From Populus alba (lineage: Eukaryota; Streptophyta; Magnoliopsida; Malpighiales; Salicaceae): a stretch of 64,000 bases of DNA. The notes beneath the pieces were generated by a model. The model was given only the letters and a program-made list of their open reading frames with translations, was not told the DNA's origin and searched no databases. Shown piece after piece: positions 24,701 through 36,800 of the stretch. How positions within the stretch are numbered: the first letter of the stretch is position 1; every line of letters begins with the position of its first letter. A program made the translations under genes and the position numbers. The DNA lies in assembly GCF_005239225.2 (NCBI RefSeq), contig NC_133287.1, positions 2,895,493 to 2,959,492 of the forward strand. The letters run 5' to 3'.

Positions 24701-25436
24701 GGAAATCTATTGAGGAAAAGAAAAAAGAAAAAAAACAGAGAGAAGAACTTTGGCATATAGCTTTCAAATATTGTATTTAATAAACTAAAGAGATTAATTT
24801 TGGAGAAAAAGTAATCTCCGCTGCATTTGGACCCTTCTCTAGAGGTTGCTTAAAATACCATACAAGTCAATATCCATCATGTGTATGTATCCATTGTTTA
24901 ACTCAAAAAATGGGCGACACTCTGTTTTCAAATTCATGGCATTGACAAGCAAATAGGCAAAGAGGACAAGCATCATGACATAAACTCAATTTGACTCTAC
25001 ATCAATCACCCCCCTTCCCGCCGGTCGATGTGGTTAATCTTGATGAAATTTCCAACTTGGAAATATAATCCTCTCGAAAGCTACTAAAGTAGTACGTATG
25101 ATTGTTACAATCATAATTATACCGCCAAACAAGTTAGATTTGAAGAGGTAAGGCTTAATTGTGAAGAATTTGTAGGGATTATGAGATACTTTGGCCCTTC
25201 ATGCCATGGACACTCTTTGGCATCAGTCATCTCCACGCATTGAACATTTGTTGTCTAGCTTAGAGTAACCATGAAGGTATCATGATTTTGCAAAATTCAC
25301 GAGGATTGACGAGGACAACGAGAGGTGTGTCATCTATTAGAGTAGAAAACAACACATAATAATAGAATAGAATTTATGATTTTTTAAGTAATTCCACCTT
25401 CCTCACTCACGGGGATGAAGAAACAAGCACTTGAGG
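21788..25436. other. intergenic, repeats only
   Basis: Contains an AT-rich MITE-like copy at about 22505-22700 and a 67 bp tandem duplication at about 23738-23871 (opening with aacctctcccttttcc in both units). Open frames of 60-100 codons in this stretch show no domain or compositional sign of coding. Confidence 0.5.
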
Positions 25437-25625
25437 TCTTGACCCAGCGGTTGAAGGGACTTGTTCCTTTCCTCTGTATCCTGGGTTTAAACCTCACCGT
25501 ACACGCCTGTCACCCTCACGGTGCCTTACATGCTCACTGGGTTTGCAGGATGTTCAATGAGCCGTGGGATTAATCGTGGTGCGCACAAGTTGGCCCGAAC
25601 ATCCACGTAAATAAATAAATAAAAA
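25437..25625 (+). mobile_element. tRNA-derived SINE (type 1)
   Basis: RNA polymerase III box A-like 'tgacccagcggttgaagg' lies near 25440 and box B-like 'gggtttaaacctc' near 25483. The body 'cacggtgccttacatgctca ... gccgtgggattaatcgtggt' is one I know as a widespread Salicaceae SINE. It ends with the simple tail (aaat)n at about 25607-25625. Target duplications are not evident. Confidence 0.8.
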
Positions 25626-25949
25626 ATTGAAGGGAGGGGATCGCGGAAATGAGCTTTATTTTTTAAAACTATAGGTTGAAGATGCCCGCATGACATAGTT
25701 GAATAATTGATGCAAAATAAGCAACAAATTGCGATGGAAGAAATTATTTGTGCATTGAAATCGGTTTAAATAAGGTTTCCCACACAGTAGATTCTTGTCT
25801 ATACATTAGTATTTTTGCTGACATAAAGCTCAAGACCCTTTTAATTCGAGATAAATTTGGAGAACAATTGCATACAATTTCATACAATTCTTGACATTGA
25901 AATCAGTAGAGTGGTATGTACTGCTACCAAAAATCAAAAGAGCCGACTG
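25626..25949. other. 3' flank of the STP gene
   Basis: Likely includes the 3' untranslated region of the minus-strand hexose transporter; no other feature. Confidence 0.45.
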
Positions 25950-28839
25950 CTACACATTCTTCGGACCTTGCCCTCCTTTGGTCATCTCATAGCCTCCTGC
26001 TTTGGGAAAATCTTCATCGGTAACATACCTTGACCAGAACCAGTGAGTCTTCCATACCTGTCCCATCTCTTCGATTGGAATGCCCTTCGTCTCAGGCAAG
26101 AAGTAGTAGACAAAGATGGACATCAACACCACAAAGAAGGCAAAGAAGAGGAATAGCCCAAACTTCAAGTGGCAAAGCATCGTCAGAAAAATCTGGGCAA
26201 CTATGAATGTGAAAAGCATGTTGACAGAGACATTGATACTTTGTGCAGCTGATCGGATTTCCAGTGGGAAAATCTCACTCGGTACCAACCACCCAAGAGG
26301 GCCCCAAGACCAAGCAAATCCGGCGACGTAAATGCAAATGAAAAGCACCACAACAATAGCATACCACTTTGGCAATTCACCAGGGCTCCCGTTGACTCCA
26401 AACTTGGCACCAATACAAGCTGCTACGACCGCCTGGACATACGCAAAAGTTGACCCAAAAACATGCATCAGAGATTCGTAGGTGTAATAAGAGAAACAAT
26501 ACAAAGAGAGCTAATTTCTTCTGCAACCAAGAAAATTACCTGGCAGATCAACATCTGAAAACCACCCTCAAGGAAAAGAAACCTTCTCCCCCACTTGTCG
26601 ACGCCATAGATTGAAACCATGGTAGCAACAACATTAACAACACCGGTGATCACAGCGGACATGAGCGAAGCATTGCTACCAAAACCAATTGTGTTGAACA
26701 AAACAGGAGCGTAAAACATAATGACATTAATGCCAGTAAGTTGCTGAAAGAATGGAATCATTACTGCCATGGTTATGTGAGGCCTGTACTTTCTTTGCAA
26801 CAAATTTCTCCATGGATTTTCTACTTTCATTGAAGCTTCACTAGCAGCAACAAGGTCGTTAAACTCCTCATCAACATCATCAACACCACGAACTCTTCTC
26901 AATTTTTCTCTAGCCTCATCATGCTGGCCACGTTCGATCATGGAGTTTGGAGTATCAGGAAGGACTAGTGATCCAACTGTGATTATAAGGGCAGGAACCA
27001 TAGCACCACCCAAACTCAATCTCCATCCCCAACCACCATGGATTTTAGCAAAGAAATAGTTTAACACATTGGCAACAAGGATACCAATTGTGATTGATAA
27101 TTGAAAACCAATGTTGAGTGCACCTCTGAACTTGTATGGAGCCATCTCAGAGAGGTAGAGTGGCACAGACTGTAATTACAAACAAAAATGAAAATCATTA
27201 AATCTCTAATCACCTTCTCTAATTAAACCAATTAGTAAATAATCAAATCGGAGGTCTTGAACAGAACTTTTGTCTTTCTTGGGACCATACATTCTTGTCT
27301 TCTTGTTCATGTTTCTTGGATTAAGAACAAATACTAATTTAAACACACAAATCAGTCAAACAAATAAACAAAAAAGAAAGCAGAAAATACAGTTTTCCAT
27401 ACTTAATTAAGTTTAATTAACAATTAAGCAGCTATCAACTTACAATTTTTCTATTCAAAGCTGTAGCATAAACAAGTGAACTTTTTGTGGAAAAAACAGG
27501 CGCCAGCGATGTCATGCTAAAGAAAACCAAGGCAACTATGACTTCCAAAAAATGATAAAATAACATATCACCTCCCTTTATCTTATTCCTAATCATTCAG
27601 TCGAATTCTTTGACTTGTCTTGCTATAGACTATAGTAGCGGAAAATTTGGATTCCCTTTTTTTTCCTTTTTCTCATTAACCAAACACGACATTAAATCCT
27701 ATTCAACTTTAAAGTCCGGATCAGAAACAACTGGGTATAAGAAATGTGATGTTGTCATTTTCCAAGAAACCCACTTGTTCTCTCTCCAAGAAAATAACAA
27801 AAAGAGTCCCCCCCTTATCTGACCTAAAACTTAAAACCATCAAAGCAAAAGAATAGATCTACCAAGGTAAAAAATAAATAAATAAATTTTTTATATCCAA
27901 GAAAACAAAGATGAGATGCTTTGAAACTCAAAACCCAGAACGATTCCATTGAAAACTATGAAATTATGCACAGAAAGAATAAAAAATGAAGCACATTTTA
28001 TTGTTTTTCTTCTTTATATACTTAAAATAGAAAAAGAATAATAAATAATCCCAAAATATACCCATCTCCAGATCCAAATAAAATAACCTCATACTCAAAA
28101 GCAACTAAAAATGAAAACAAGAATCATCAAAACAGAAAAAGAAATATTTAGTACCTGATTGGCAAAACCTATACCAAAACCAAGCAAGATTCTACCGAGA
28201 ATCAACATCCATACACCTTGAGCAAAACCATTGATGATGGCACCAGCACAAAAGAGAACACCTCCAAACAACATGGAGAGTTTCCTTCCAAATTTACGAG
28301 TAACTATGGATGCCACAAGTGATGCCAATAAAGCAGCCAAGTACAGAGAAGAAGTGAACATGGTTAGTGTTTGACTATCATATTGGCAGTACTGGTTTGT
28401 TGTGGCGTCTTCTTGCTGTTTGCGGTAAACAGATGGAAAAAACTTCTTCAAGAATGATGGCATGGCCGTAACTCCACCTGAAAAATCACAAATCCACTTA
28501 ACAAAATCAATATTTGTATATATACAACAAAAGAAACATTCCTTAAAGTAATATTGGTAGAGAATGCATTCAAGAATGAATCAAGCAAAGAAAAGCATTC
28601 TTGAATGCTAGCTTCTGCTGTATATTTGGTTTCTTCGAGAAGAAACAATAATCATGATGTGACAAATCAAGATTTAAAGCATTAAACTTGATCTGAGAAG
28701 AATTACCAGAAATCCCAATATCGTAACCAAAGATCAAACCACCCATGGCAGCGACAATACATGTTACAGTGACAAAAGGAGTAAGGTTGCCCGGATACTC
28801 CTTTTTGTTGTCACCGACAGCTATCCCTACTGCGGGCAT
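25950..28839 (-). CDS. STP: sugar transport protein, hexose/H+ symporter (STP1/STP12-like)
   Basis: Plasma-membrane monosaccharide/proton symporter of the major facilitator superfamily, importing glucose-type hexoses from the apoplast. Four exons on the minus strand: 28707-28839, 28155-28477, 26540-27169, 25950-26432. All are GT-AG and in phase, giving 522 aa, the usual STP length. It begins [10 protein letters not shown]...YPGNLTPFV, as STPs do. Diagnostic motifs are present in order: [14 protein letters not shown] in TM1, RKFGRK after TM2, '[20 protein letters not shown]' followed by SEMAP, '[17 protein letters not shown]' in TM7, DKWGRR, and [11 protein letters not shown] at the C-terminus. 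A TATA box lies about 155 bp upstream. Assignment to the STP1/STP12 group rather than another STP is by overall feel only. Confidence 0.95.
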
Positions 28840-29808
28840 TTTTGCTCGTTCTTTGCTTCAATTCACAAAGAAACTAATGATATAAAAAGATCAAGAACTA
28901 AATTATCAGAGTGACAGCAACAAGAAACCAAGAAATGGTAGATGGTGTTTATAAGAAAGAAGATAGAGGCTTTGGACAAGCTTGGCCAGCTTATTTATAG
29001 AGGGAGATTGTCAAATTGTCTTTGATTAAGAAGAATTGTTGAGCTGTCAAAAACTAATTTCTTATTTATGAATCAAGTTTATTAATATTTTTTTCTGGTT
29101 TACATCTTGAAGATAAGATTATAAGTGGGAAATGGAGTAAGGTCTAAAAACATCAGCTAAAATATATATTTTTTCCCACTTTGTTTTCAAGTCTTGTTAG
29201 CTATATCTTACGTTGCCTCGTTGATATGCAATTAAAAAAAATATAATCTTTTAATAATTTATCTTAAATACATCAAACTAATGTATAGATATGTTCTTAA
29301 AATAGTTTTAAGAAAATTAATTTTAATCAACGAGTAACTAATTTAAAAATACACCGTTGTATCATATTAAAAAAAAAAATATCTATAGTTGATTCTGTGA
29401 TCCTACAAAATTGATTTCACACGAATTTTAATATCCATTTAACAGGGGTGAGGTGGGGTGGGGACATTTTGTGGGGGCATATATAAAAAATTTCAAAATT
29501 GTAATTATTATAACTTCATTAAATACAAAAGAAACGGATACACAAGATCTATTGCCGATTCCACTTGTTTGTCTATAATACATGTAGGCTACATGTCCAT
29601 GTTACATGGTACAAAAAATAAAATCAAAATAGATGTTTTTCATGGCTCTTAATGTTTGTTTTTGTTTTATATATAATCATATAGTATTTTCCAAGTTAAT
29701 TATCGCATATTTTAATTGAATTTACAATTCTGTCTAAAGAAAATTACCCCCACCAAGACTAGAAAATCCAAGAAATTTTTACTTTTTATAATCTTGGTGT
29801 CAAAAAGG
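28840..29808. other. 5' flank of the STP gene and intergenic
   Basis: Holds the STP leader and promoter up to about 29100; beyond that AT-rich sequence with no feature recognised. Confidence 0.45.
28993..28999 (-). promoter_or_regulatory. TATA box of the STP gene
   Basis: On the minus strand this reads tataaat within ctataaataa, 154-160 bases upstream of the start codon at 28839, predicting a leader of about 125 nt. Confidence 0.65.
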
Positions 29809-30059
29809 TGTTAGAGAATAATATAAATTATATCTTCCAAGCTAACACATCCCTTTAAATGAAAGCCCTTTGAGCTTGAAACTTGTACATACCCACATTA
29901 CCTTGTACTTGATTTTTATCAAATAAATAGGGATAGTGAGATTCAAATTCGTGACCACTTGGTCATAAGGCTCTGATACCATGTTAAAGAACCATCTCAA
30001 TTCAATAGTTTAAACTGTTAAATGAGATTTCAAGATATAATTTACATTATTTTCTAACA
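29809..30059. mobile_element. MITE with ~30 bp terminal inverted repeats
   Basis: The left end 'tgttagagaataatataaat' plus the following 'tatatcttccaa' matches the complement of the right end 'tgttagaaaataatgtaaat' plus 'tatatcttgaaa', with only a few differences over about 33 bp. The element is 251 bp and has no coding capacity. The internal block 'ggctctgataccatgttaaa' is one I have seen repeatedly in plant intergenic DNA. A clear target duplication is not visible. Confidence 0.75.
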
Positions 30060-30097
30060 GAAAATATGCATCCCTTAACAGAAAATATGCATCCCTT
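30056..30097. repeat. two perfect 21 bp tandem units
   Basis: The 21 bp units 30056-30076 and 30077-30097 are identical; the first overlaps the last four bases of the MITE end, so the duplication may have arisen at or after insertion. Confidence 0.85.
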
Positions 30098-32463
30098 TCC
30101 AGATTCACGATGGTCTCTTGAAAAAAGAAATTATTACTATTTTTATGACATTATTCACAGAAGTCGTCAAGAACAGTGTGTAAGAGAAGAAATGGGTGAA
30201 GGCTGGTCAGAAAAAATGGTCATTAAGCTGAGTCAACAAATTTTGCAAGTTCACCTAAGTAACCTTATCAATATTTGGATAATGCTGTGGGTACACGTCG
30301 GCCAGACTTTCTTTACATTGTCAAATACAAAGTGGAGAAAACGTTATTTTTAAGCAATTTACAGCAAAGTTTATACCCATGCGATACCTAGTCATATACT
30401 ACTAGTATATATACACTATTTTATACACCCTTCTATGGTATTCTTTTTCTTAAAATGCAACGGGCCTTGCCTAGGCGTGGTAAATTTGTAGTATAAAGGG
30501 TATTTATGTCTTCAAATTGTATGGAGTCTTTTAAGCTTTGGTTGTAGCTGTTAGAACTGGTCATTGGAAAGAAAATCTTAGTCACTTGGTCATAGGATCA
30601 ACCACATATCCTTGTTTTCTTTTTAAATTCCATCGAATTGATCCAGTTAAGTTTAATCGTATCAAAATGATTTAAAATCATAAAAAATAATTTAACTAAA
30701 AAAAAAAAATTAATTTTTTTTAAAAAAAATTTAAAACTAAAAATAAACATGTTTAAATGAATCCTACCGGAGACACTGTTTTAACAACTGTGGTTTTATG
30801 TGAAATGATGTCACTTGGTTTCCAAAAGAATTATGCTGTCAGATTTCCTGAAGTAAAGGAGCACAGTGACGACGGAAAGCAACTCCTGAACTGAAAATCT
30901 TGCTTCTTGTTTTCTTTTTCTTTTTTTCTCCTGACAACACCATCTTCTCTTCTTCATAAACTAATTATTGATTTCCAGTTTCACAGCCAAGCTTCTCTCT
31001 GTAGCCCATCAGGCATGATCCTATTTCCCATCGATTTCAAATCTTATTATAGGAATGATGATCTGCACCTTTCAGATTCTACATGGAAAAAAAAAATTAT
31101 AAATTCGAATCTTGTACCAGCCAGGATAGCTCCAACTAACTCCATTATAATGTTAACTAACCATGTGAAGGTTTTAACGTTAGAGTTGTCGTTGCTAGTG
31201 AGGTGTTCAATGACAGGAAAATGGCTTTGTAAATTGATATATAATTATCATTTTTTTAAAAAAATATTTATAGCTCGTTGGTATCTTTACATGTCACAAT
31301 TAATTTATTAAACTCGGGCTAATGATGTTTTTTTTTGTTTTCATATGGAATATTTTAAGAATCCAAGTTAGAGTCCAATTTTTGTACTGTTCTACCGTGA
31401 CCATACGAGGGAGACAAGAGCTCAGATACTATAAAACGACCCACTTTCAAGAAATGATTTTGATGCTTGTCCGTATCCTAGCTTGATCTTCATTAATTAT
31501 CAGATTAATTCTAATTTATAAATCTTGTCGTAAAATCTTGATATATATAGTTATTTTTATTCATGTGGAGATGAATTCCAAAGAAAGAACATTCTCACCT
31601 GGCAACTTCTTCAAAACCCTCGAGTTCCACTCAATTGAAACATGTGATCTCTAAAAATGTGCTGTAAATTCACATGGGAACAGCGAGTTTCATTAAATGG
31701 TAGTTCAATTTCCATGGCCAAGGAAGTCTCTGCGTGACGATGGCTGCCTCTCTACTTCTTCAAATTTAGTAGGCTTTGTGCTGCTTAAAATTATAAAATA
31801 CAAAAGGCCTAGTCTACTAATTTAGGGATTTGGGATTTGTTTCATTAAGGAAATAGTAATTTCCATGTGATTTGAACCGCATTCCATCATGGAATGTTTG
31901 ACGAGAATTATATATCTACTAATTACCAAGAACAATTCACTAGAGAAAATTGAGGAAACTTGCCCTAGCTAGTCAATAGATGTAGCTCTCATAATTTTTA
32001 TCCTTGTCCCCCTTGGTGACTAATCATGGTGTATTGCTTTGATTTTTCCAAAAAAAAATTAAAGTAATATAATTGCCTATATATGATGAGACCATGGATG
32101 CGACCGTTTCTAGTTACCTCCTTTCCCTCAATGTTTTACCTTGGAATCATGTGGCATTTTCGTTGCTTTAACAAAAGGTAGGAGAAGCACTTTATTGTTC
32201 ACTTTGGAACCTTCCTGTTGTCAAAAAGCTAAAAAAAAGAAGACGAACTAACTCAAAGACGGAGAATAAAACAAATTAAAGGAAAAGAAAAAGGAGTGAA
32301 TAAAATCATGATTTTTCACTTTTAATTTTTTTTTATCTCATCTCGAAGTAACAAGGAACCATCCACGAGTTTAGCTCTCCTCTTATTGAAAACCCTTTTT
32401 CCTTTTTGGTGAATTTGATTCTTATCAGTTAAAGAGTACTCTTTGGCTATAATTGTTCAATTA
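30060..32463. other. intergenic, no gene seen
   Basis: AT-rich with pyrimidine-rich patches (for example 30905-30960). The open frame at 30907-31311 has Phe/Leu-rich low complexity and no domain resemblance. No RNA gene recognised. Confidence 0.45.
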
Positions 32464-33361
32464 ATTCTAACCAGAGTTGTTAATACCGTTCCGTTTCGGC
32501 CGGAATGCCCGAAACGTCTCGTACCAGTTAAAAAAACGAAATAAAACGGAACAAATTTCATCTCGCTTAAAATCTCGGGTTGATCCGGAAATTCCGGTCA
32601 AATTTCGGCCGGAACGTTCCGGCCGAAATCCAGTGGTTCCGTTTCGGATTAAAGCTACAAAGTCATCCGTTCCCTTTTCAAATAATTGTGTCGGCAGTCT
32701 GTATATAATTATATATAAAGCCGAGTATACGATCGAAAGCAGTTACTTATATAATTATATTAGTGCAACGTCCAATCATGGACTCTTCTACCATTGCTAT
32801 CCCTGACATTTGCATCCACATCGGTAGTATATATCCACGTGACATTTGCAACTGCAGGACAAGAGCAATTCCACCACAAGCAAATAACAGAATCAGTATA
32901 GGCTAGAAGAGCACCATCACACCACATCAAGAACACAAACATCATACATAATGAATAACATCATACATAATGAATAAAAAATTATGCATCACAGTGCAAT
33001 AAAAATAAACTAACCTGGAAAAGTGAAACCAACTCTGGTACTTGAAACATGGATGATGCATACATCAATTCTACTGCAAAACTCGTTAATGGCTTGGATT
33101 TGGCTAAGTGAGAGCATGGACCGACGTTTGAGCTAGATAAATTATAATTTAAAATTTTAAAATTATATTGCTTGATATTGTATTTGTACTTTGTAATGCA
33201 TAATTTATCTTGAATTTGAATTATATTTGTTGAATATATATATATAGATGAACAGTACAACTCCGAAACGGCACGCCGAAACGCTCCGAAACCGAAACAT
33301 TCCGTTCCAATTGAAAAAACGAAACACCTTCCGAAACGGAATTGACAACCTTGGTTCTAAC
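32464..33361. mobile_element. hAT-like non-autonomous DNA transposon with 8-bp target duplication
   Basis: The element spans 32472-33353 (882 bp). Ends are 'cagagttgttaataccgttc' at the left and 'caaggttgtcaattccgttt' as the complement of the right, an imperfect TIR. Flanks are attctaac (32464-32471) and gttctaac (33354-33361), an 8-bp duplication with 7 of 8 matching. Subterminal zones are rich in CCGAAACG/CGTTTCGG copies on both strands, as hAT transposase-binding repeats often are. The core is AT-rich with no transposase frame. Confidence 0.8.
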
Positions 33362-33470
33362 TCCATTGGTTATGTCAATTACTCGTACTTTTTATTCATC
33401 ATTTCTATGTATCTGGCTTAAAAACTAGCCGCAGCATTGGTGACGTAAGCTTTTAAAATGATGATCGAAC

Positions 33471-33669
33471 GTGTTTGGCAATGTAGTAGCGGTTGCTTTT
33501 CAAATAGCTTTTCATGCCGAAAAGCATGTCAATAATTTTTTTTATTTTTTAAAAATCATTTTTAACATCAGCACATCAAAACGATCCAAAAAGTAAAAAC
33601 CAAACTCAATTTTAATAAAAAAAAATTCAAATTTAGGCAAAACGCAGGTGCAAACGCAACACCAAACGC
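33471..33669. mobile_element. MITE-like element, inverse copy of 21585-21787
   Basis: Ends gtgtttggcaatg and, inverted, gcgtttggtgttg. Internal blocks 'caaatagcttttcatgccga' and 'cagcacatcaaaacgatcca' are the complements of blocks in the copy at 21.6 kb. Confidence 0.75.
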
Positions 33670-33724
33670 TGCTGAAGTTTTTAAAATAGTGGTAAAAATT
33701 AGAGAGATATTTTTTTTTAATTAA

Positions 33725-33850
33725 TGTAGGTGTACGGATTATGTTGTGTATATTTTAATAAATTTCATGAACCCTGAAATTAAAAACCATATAAATTTAT
33801 AATGGTTCTAAAATTTACAAGACTTGAATTGATAATCTTTAAAAAGTAAA
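33725..33850 (-). mobile_element. SINE-like copy (type 2), degraded
   Basis: On the minus strand the order box B-like 'caattcaagtcttg', then 'ttaatttcagggttcatgaa', then a tail matches the copies at 41.7 and 49.4 kb. The 5' end is eroded. Confidence 0.5.
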
Positions 33851-36800
33851 TTTAAAATCTAATTAGATGAACTGTATAATTAGATAAACTGTATTATTTG
33901 TAGTTAGAAAAAAAATTAAATATATTGAGTTGAATGAGAGGTTGAGATTATGTTTGTATTGAAATAATTAAAAGAAATACAAATATTTTAAGTCCCACAT
34001 GTAATTTATATAATAAAAAAAAATGTATTAAATACTTTGTACGTACATAATGTAAAAAGTTATTCGAATATGTATTTGAGTTTTCAAGTGTAAGGTCCAT
34101 ATAGGTCCCACTCCAAAATTTTCTAGAACCAAATGATATGCGGTGTTTGGTGTGTTTGAAGCTTAAAAAAGCTCACATGCAACTTTTAACCTCCATCCTC
34201 TTACTCAGTAGTGAGTAAATTAACTGAATTATTTAAAATATCTACAAAAATTAATTCAATCAAATAATTAAGTTTCTAATTGTTTTGGATAGTTTTAGTT
34301 AAAAGATTTTAAACACTCGTTAGTTTGGATATTTGATGCATAATTTAAAAATTCATTTGGATTCTTATACAAATCAAACGGCTTCAATTAACTATCATTC
34401 CTAAACTTAATAGCTAGAAGATATCAGAGATGAAATAAACATTGTTGGTAAATGAAAATAAATAAAAAATTGGTGTGGAAACTTAAAAATATTATTTTTA
34501 AAGTATTTATTTATTTTAGATAGAGATAATTAAACCTTTTAAACCTAAAAAAAATGATAAATGTTAATAAGTCTAGTCTCCAACCACCTTTAGACTTTTT
34601 TCTTTTTTGACGATCCTTCAAAGGAAATTTATATTTTCTTCGTGAGGAAGGCTTAAACTTATTTGAAATTGTAATAGCAATTTAAAATATTTTTTATTTA
34701 GAAATATATTAAAATAATTTTTTTTATTTTTAAAAAATTATTTTTGATACCAACACATTAAAATAATCAAAAAACATAAAAAAATAATTTTAAACAAAAA
34801 TAATTTAAAACTTTTAGGAACATGGACCAAACATATTTTTTTTTAGAGTTAAAATATTTCATTAAACGCCGGAAGCTGTGGGAAAAATAAATACAAAGCC
34901 TGTAAAATATCAATTTACAGCAAAACTAACAAAAGAGTTAAGTAACCAGACCAAGAAAACAAAAAACATAAATAGCCAAAAGCAACATTTAGCTCTGCAC
35001 AAATTAGGCATTCAATGTTTCAGTGACGTGTGTTAATTAGTGTTTATTGTGGGGTTTTGCAGCTTCACTCAATAAAAACTCCTGCATGCTTCGGGATTTT
35101 TTTCCTAGTCTTTATAAGTTGAAACGGTAAGGAATTAATTAGCTAAAAAATGTATTTAGAAATTTATTCATTTTCAATTATTGTCGAACTTGCTTGGAAT
35201 GACCGGCACCCATTGAAGTCATCATCGATTCGAGCCCGGGCTCAACATGATCACTCAACTACAAGTCTAAAACCCTCATACGTACGTAGCTCGACCAAGA
35301 AAAAGCTAATATTTCCAAAACCATTAAAGACCCAATGAAGCATTTATGAGAGAGGTCAGTGCCACTTGCGCTTGTAGAAACACAATTAGTAAGATCAACT
35401 CTTTGGCCCGCCGATTACCACACAAAACCTAAAAGGAGGCTAACTTTTTGGACGTTCAAGATTGGCTGGCTAGCTTGAGATGGACCATACATGACACAAT
35501 TGGCTTGACGTATGCCCCCCCATGCTCATGGTTTGACTATTCAAAGTCAAGGAAGGAAGAACGCACCCCCGGGCCACAGGGGGCTCCGAGGTGGTCATCT
35601 AGTCATCATCTACTAGGTCTGGTCTTTAACTTTATCAGATTGAGTGGGTCCATTTTAGCATGCAAGTGTGAACACGTGTGAAAACAAGGTAAAATTCACT
35701 CAAATACTTTGCGTGCCTGATCCCATATGCTACAGTGTTCTCAGTGATACAGTGCCATCGTAGACAACTCCATGGCGTCACACCTGCGTCTTAATTAGGT
35801 GCACATAAATTGTCATTCATGTAATTGTTTATTAAGTGGTGATTAGAACAAAACATGCCACCCTAAATCATTCAATTGTGTGTTTTACTCTGTTTTAAAC
35901 TCCTATAATACACTCGTTTTGAAGAGAAATTGAAAAGAGGGATGGAATTCCCCATTCGATTTGTTAATGGGAAGGACAGTAGGCAATAGAATGCATGCCA
36001 TGATGACTCTTCTTTATTGGATAAATTATATTTAGTCTCTCTATTCTTCGATAGTTTTATAAGTTAGTGCTCTTGTTTTTGAAAAGCATAATCTAATCCA
36101 TTGACCAAAGTTGATTGTACTATTTAAAAAAAAAAAAAAAAAAAACCTCCTAAGTCACCTTTTTTAAATGCTTTTTTTACTGTAGCATGTAAGATTGGAA
36201 ATTTTGATTGCATTTAAATATTTATACATTAAGCGAATAAACAATTTAATTATGATAAATTAAAAATCAATAAAAAGATATTCAAGTTATGATCAAATAT
36301 GAAAACATAAACTTAATATTAGGATTCTTAACTAATTATTTTATACTACTGTTCACATTTTTGTAATAGTGTTTATATTTGATCTGCCAACAAAATTTTT
36401 TTGGAGCCACATGCCACAAGGTAAAACACTATTGAATCTTGTTTGTTTTTGCATTTTAAAAGTATTTTTGAAAAAATTAAAAAAAAAATTCAATTTTTTT
36501 CTTTGCTTCAAATTAATAATTTTATTTTTATTTTTATTTTTTTTAATCATTTTGATGTGTTAATGTTAAAATAATTTTTAAAAAATAAAAAATATTATTT
36601 TGATACATTTCTAAATAAAAAACACTTTAAAAAATAATTACAATCACATTCTCAAATAAGACTGATCTGGTGTGTGAAAATCATATCCAGAATACCCTAT
36701 TTCAAACAAGAAAAAAAACTTAAATGATATAAAATATGATTTATGTACATATTTTAAAAGTTGATGAATATGACATAAACTCAATTAAATATTAGGCTAA

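Noticed and set aside
30907..31311. 134-codon open frame
   Set aside because: Phe/Leu-rich start reflects a pyrimidine tract; no homology signal or splice structure.
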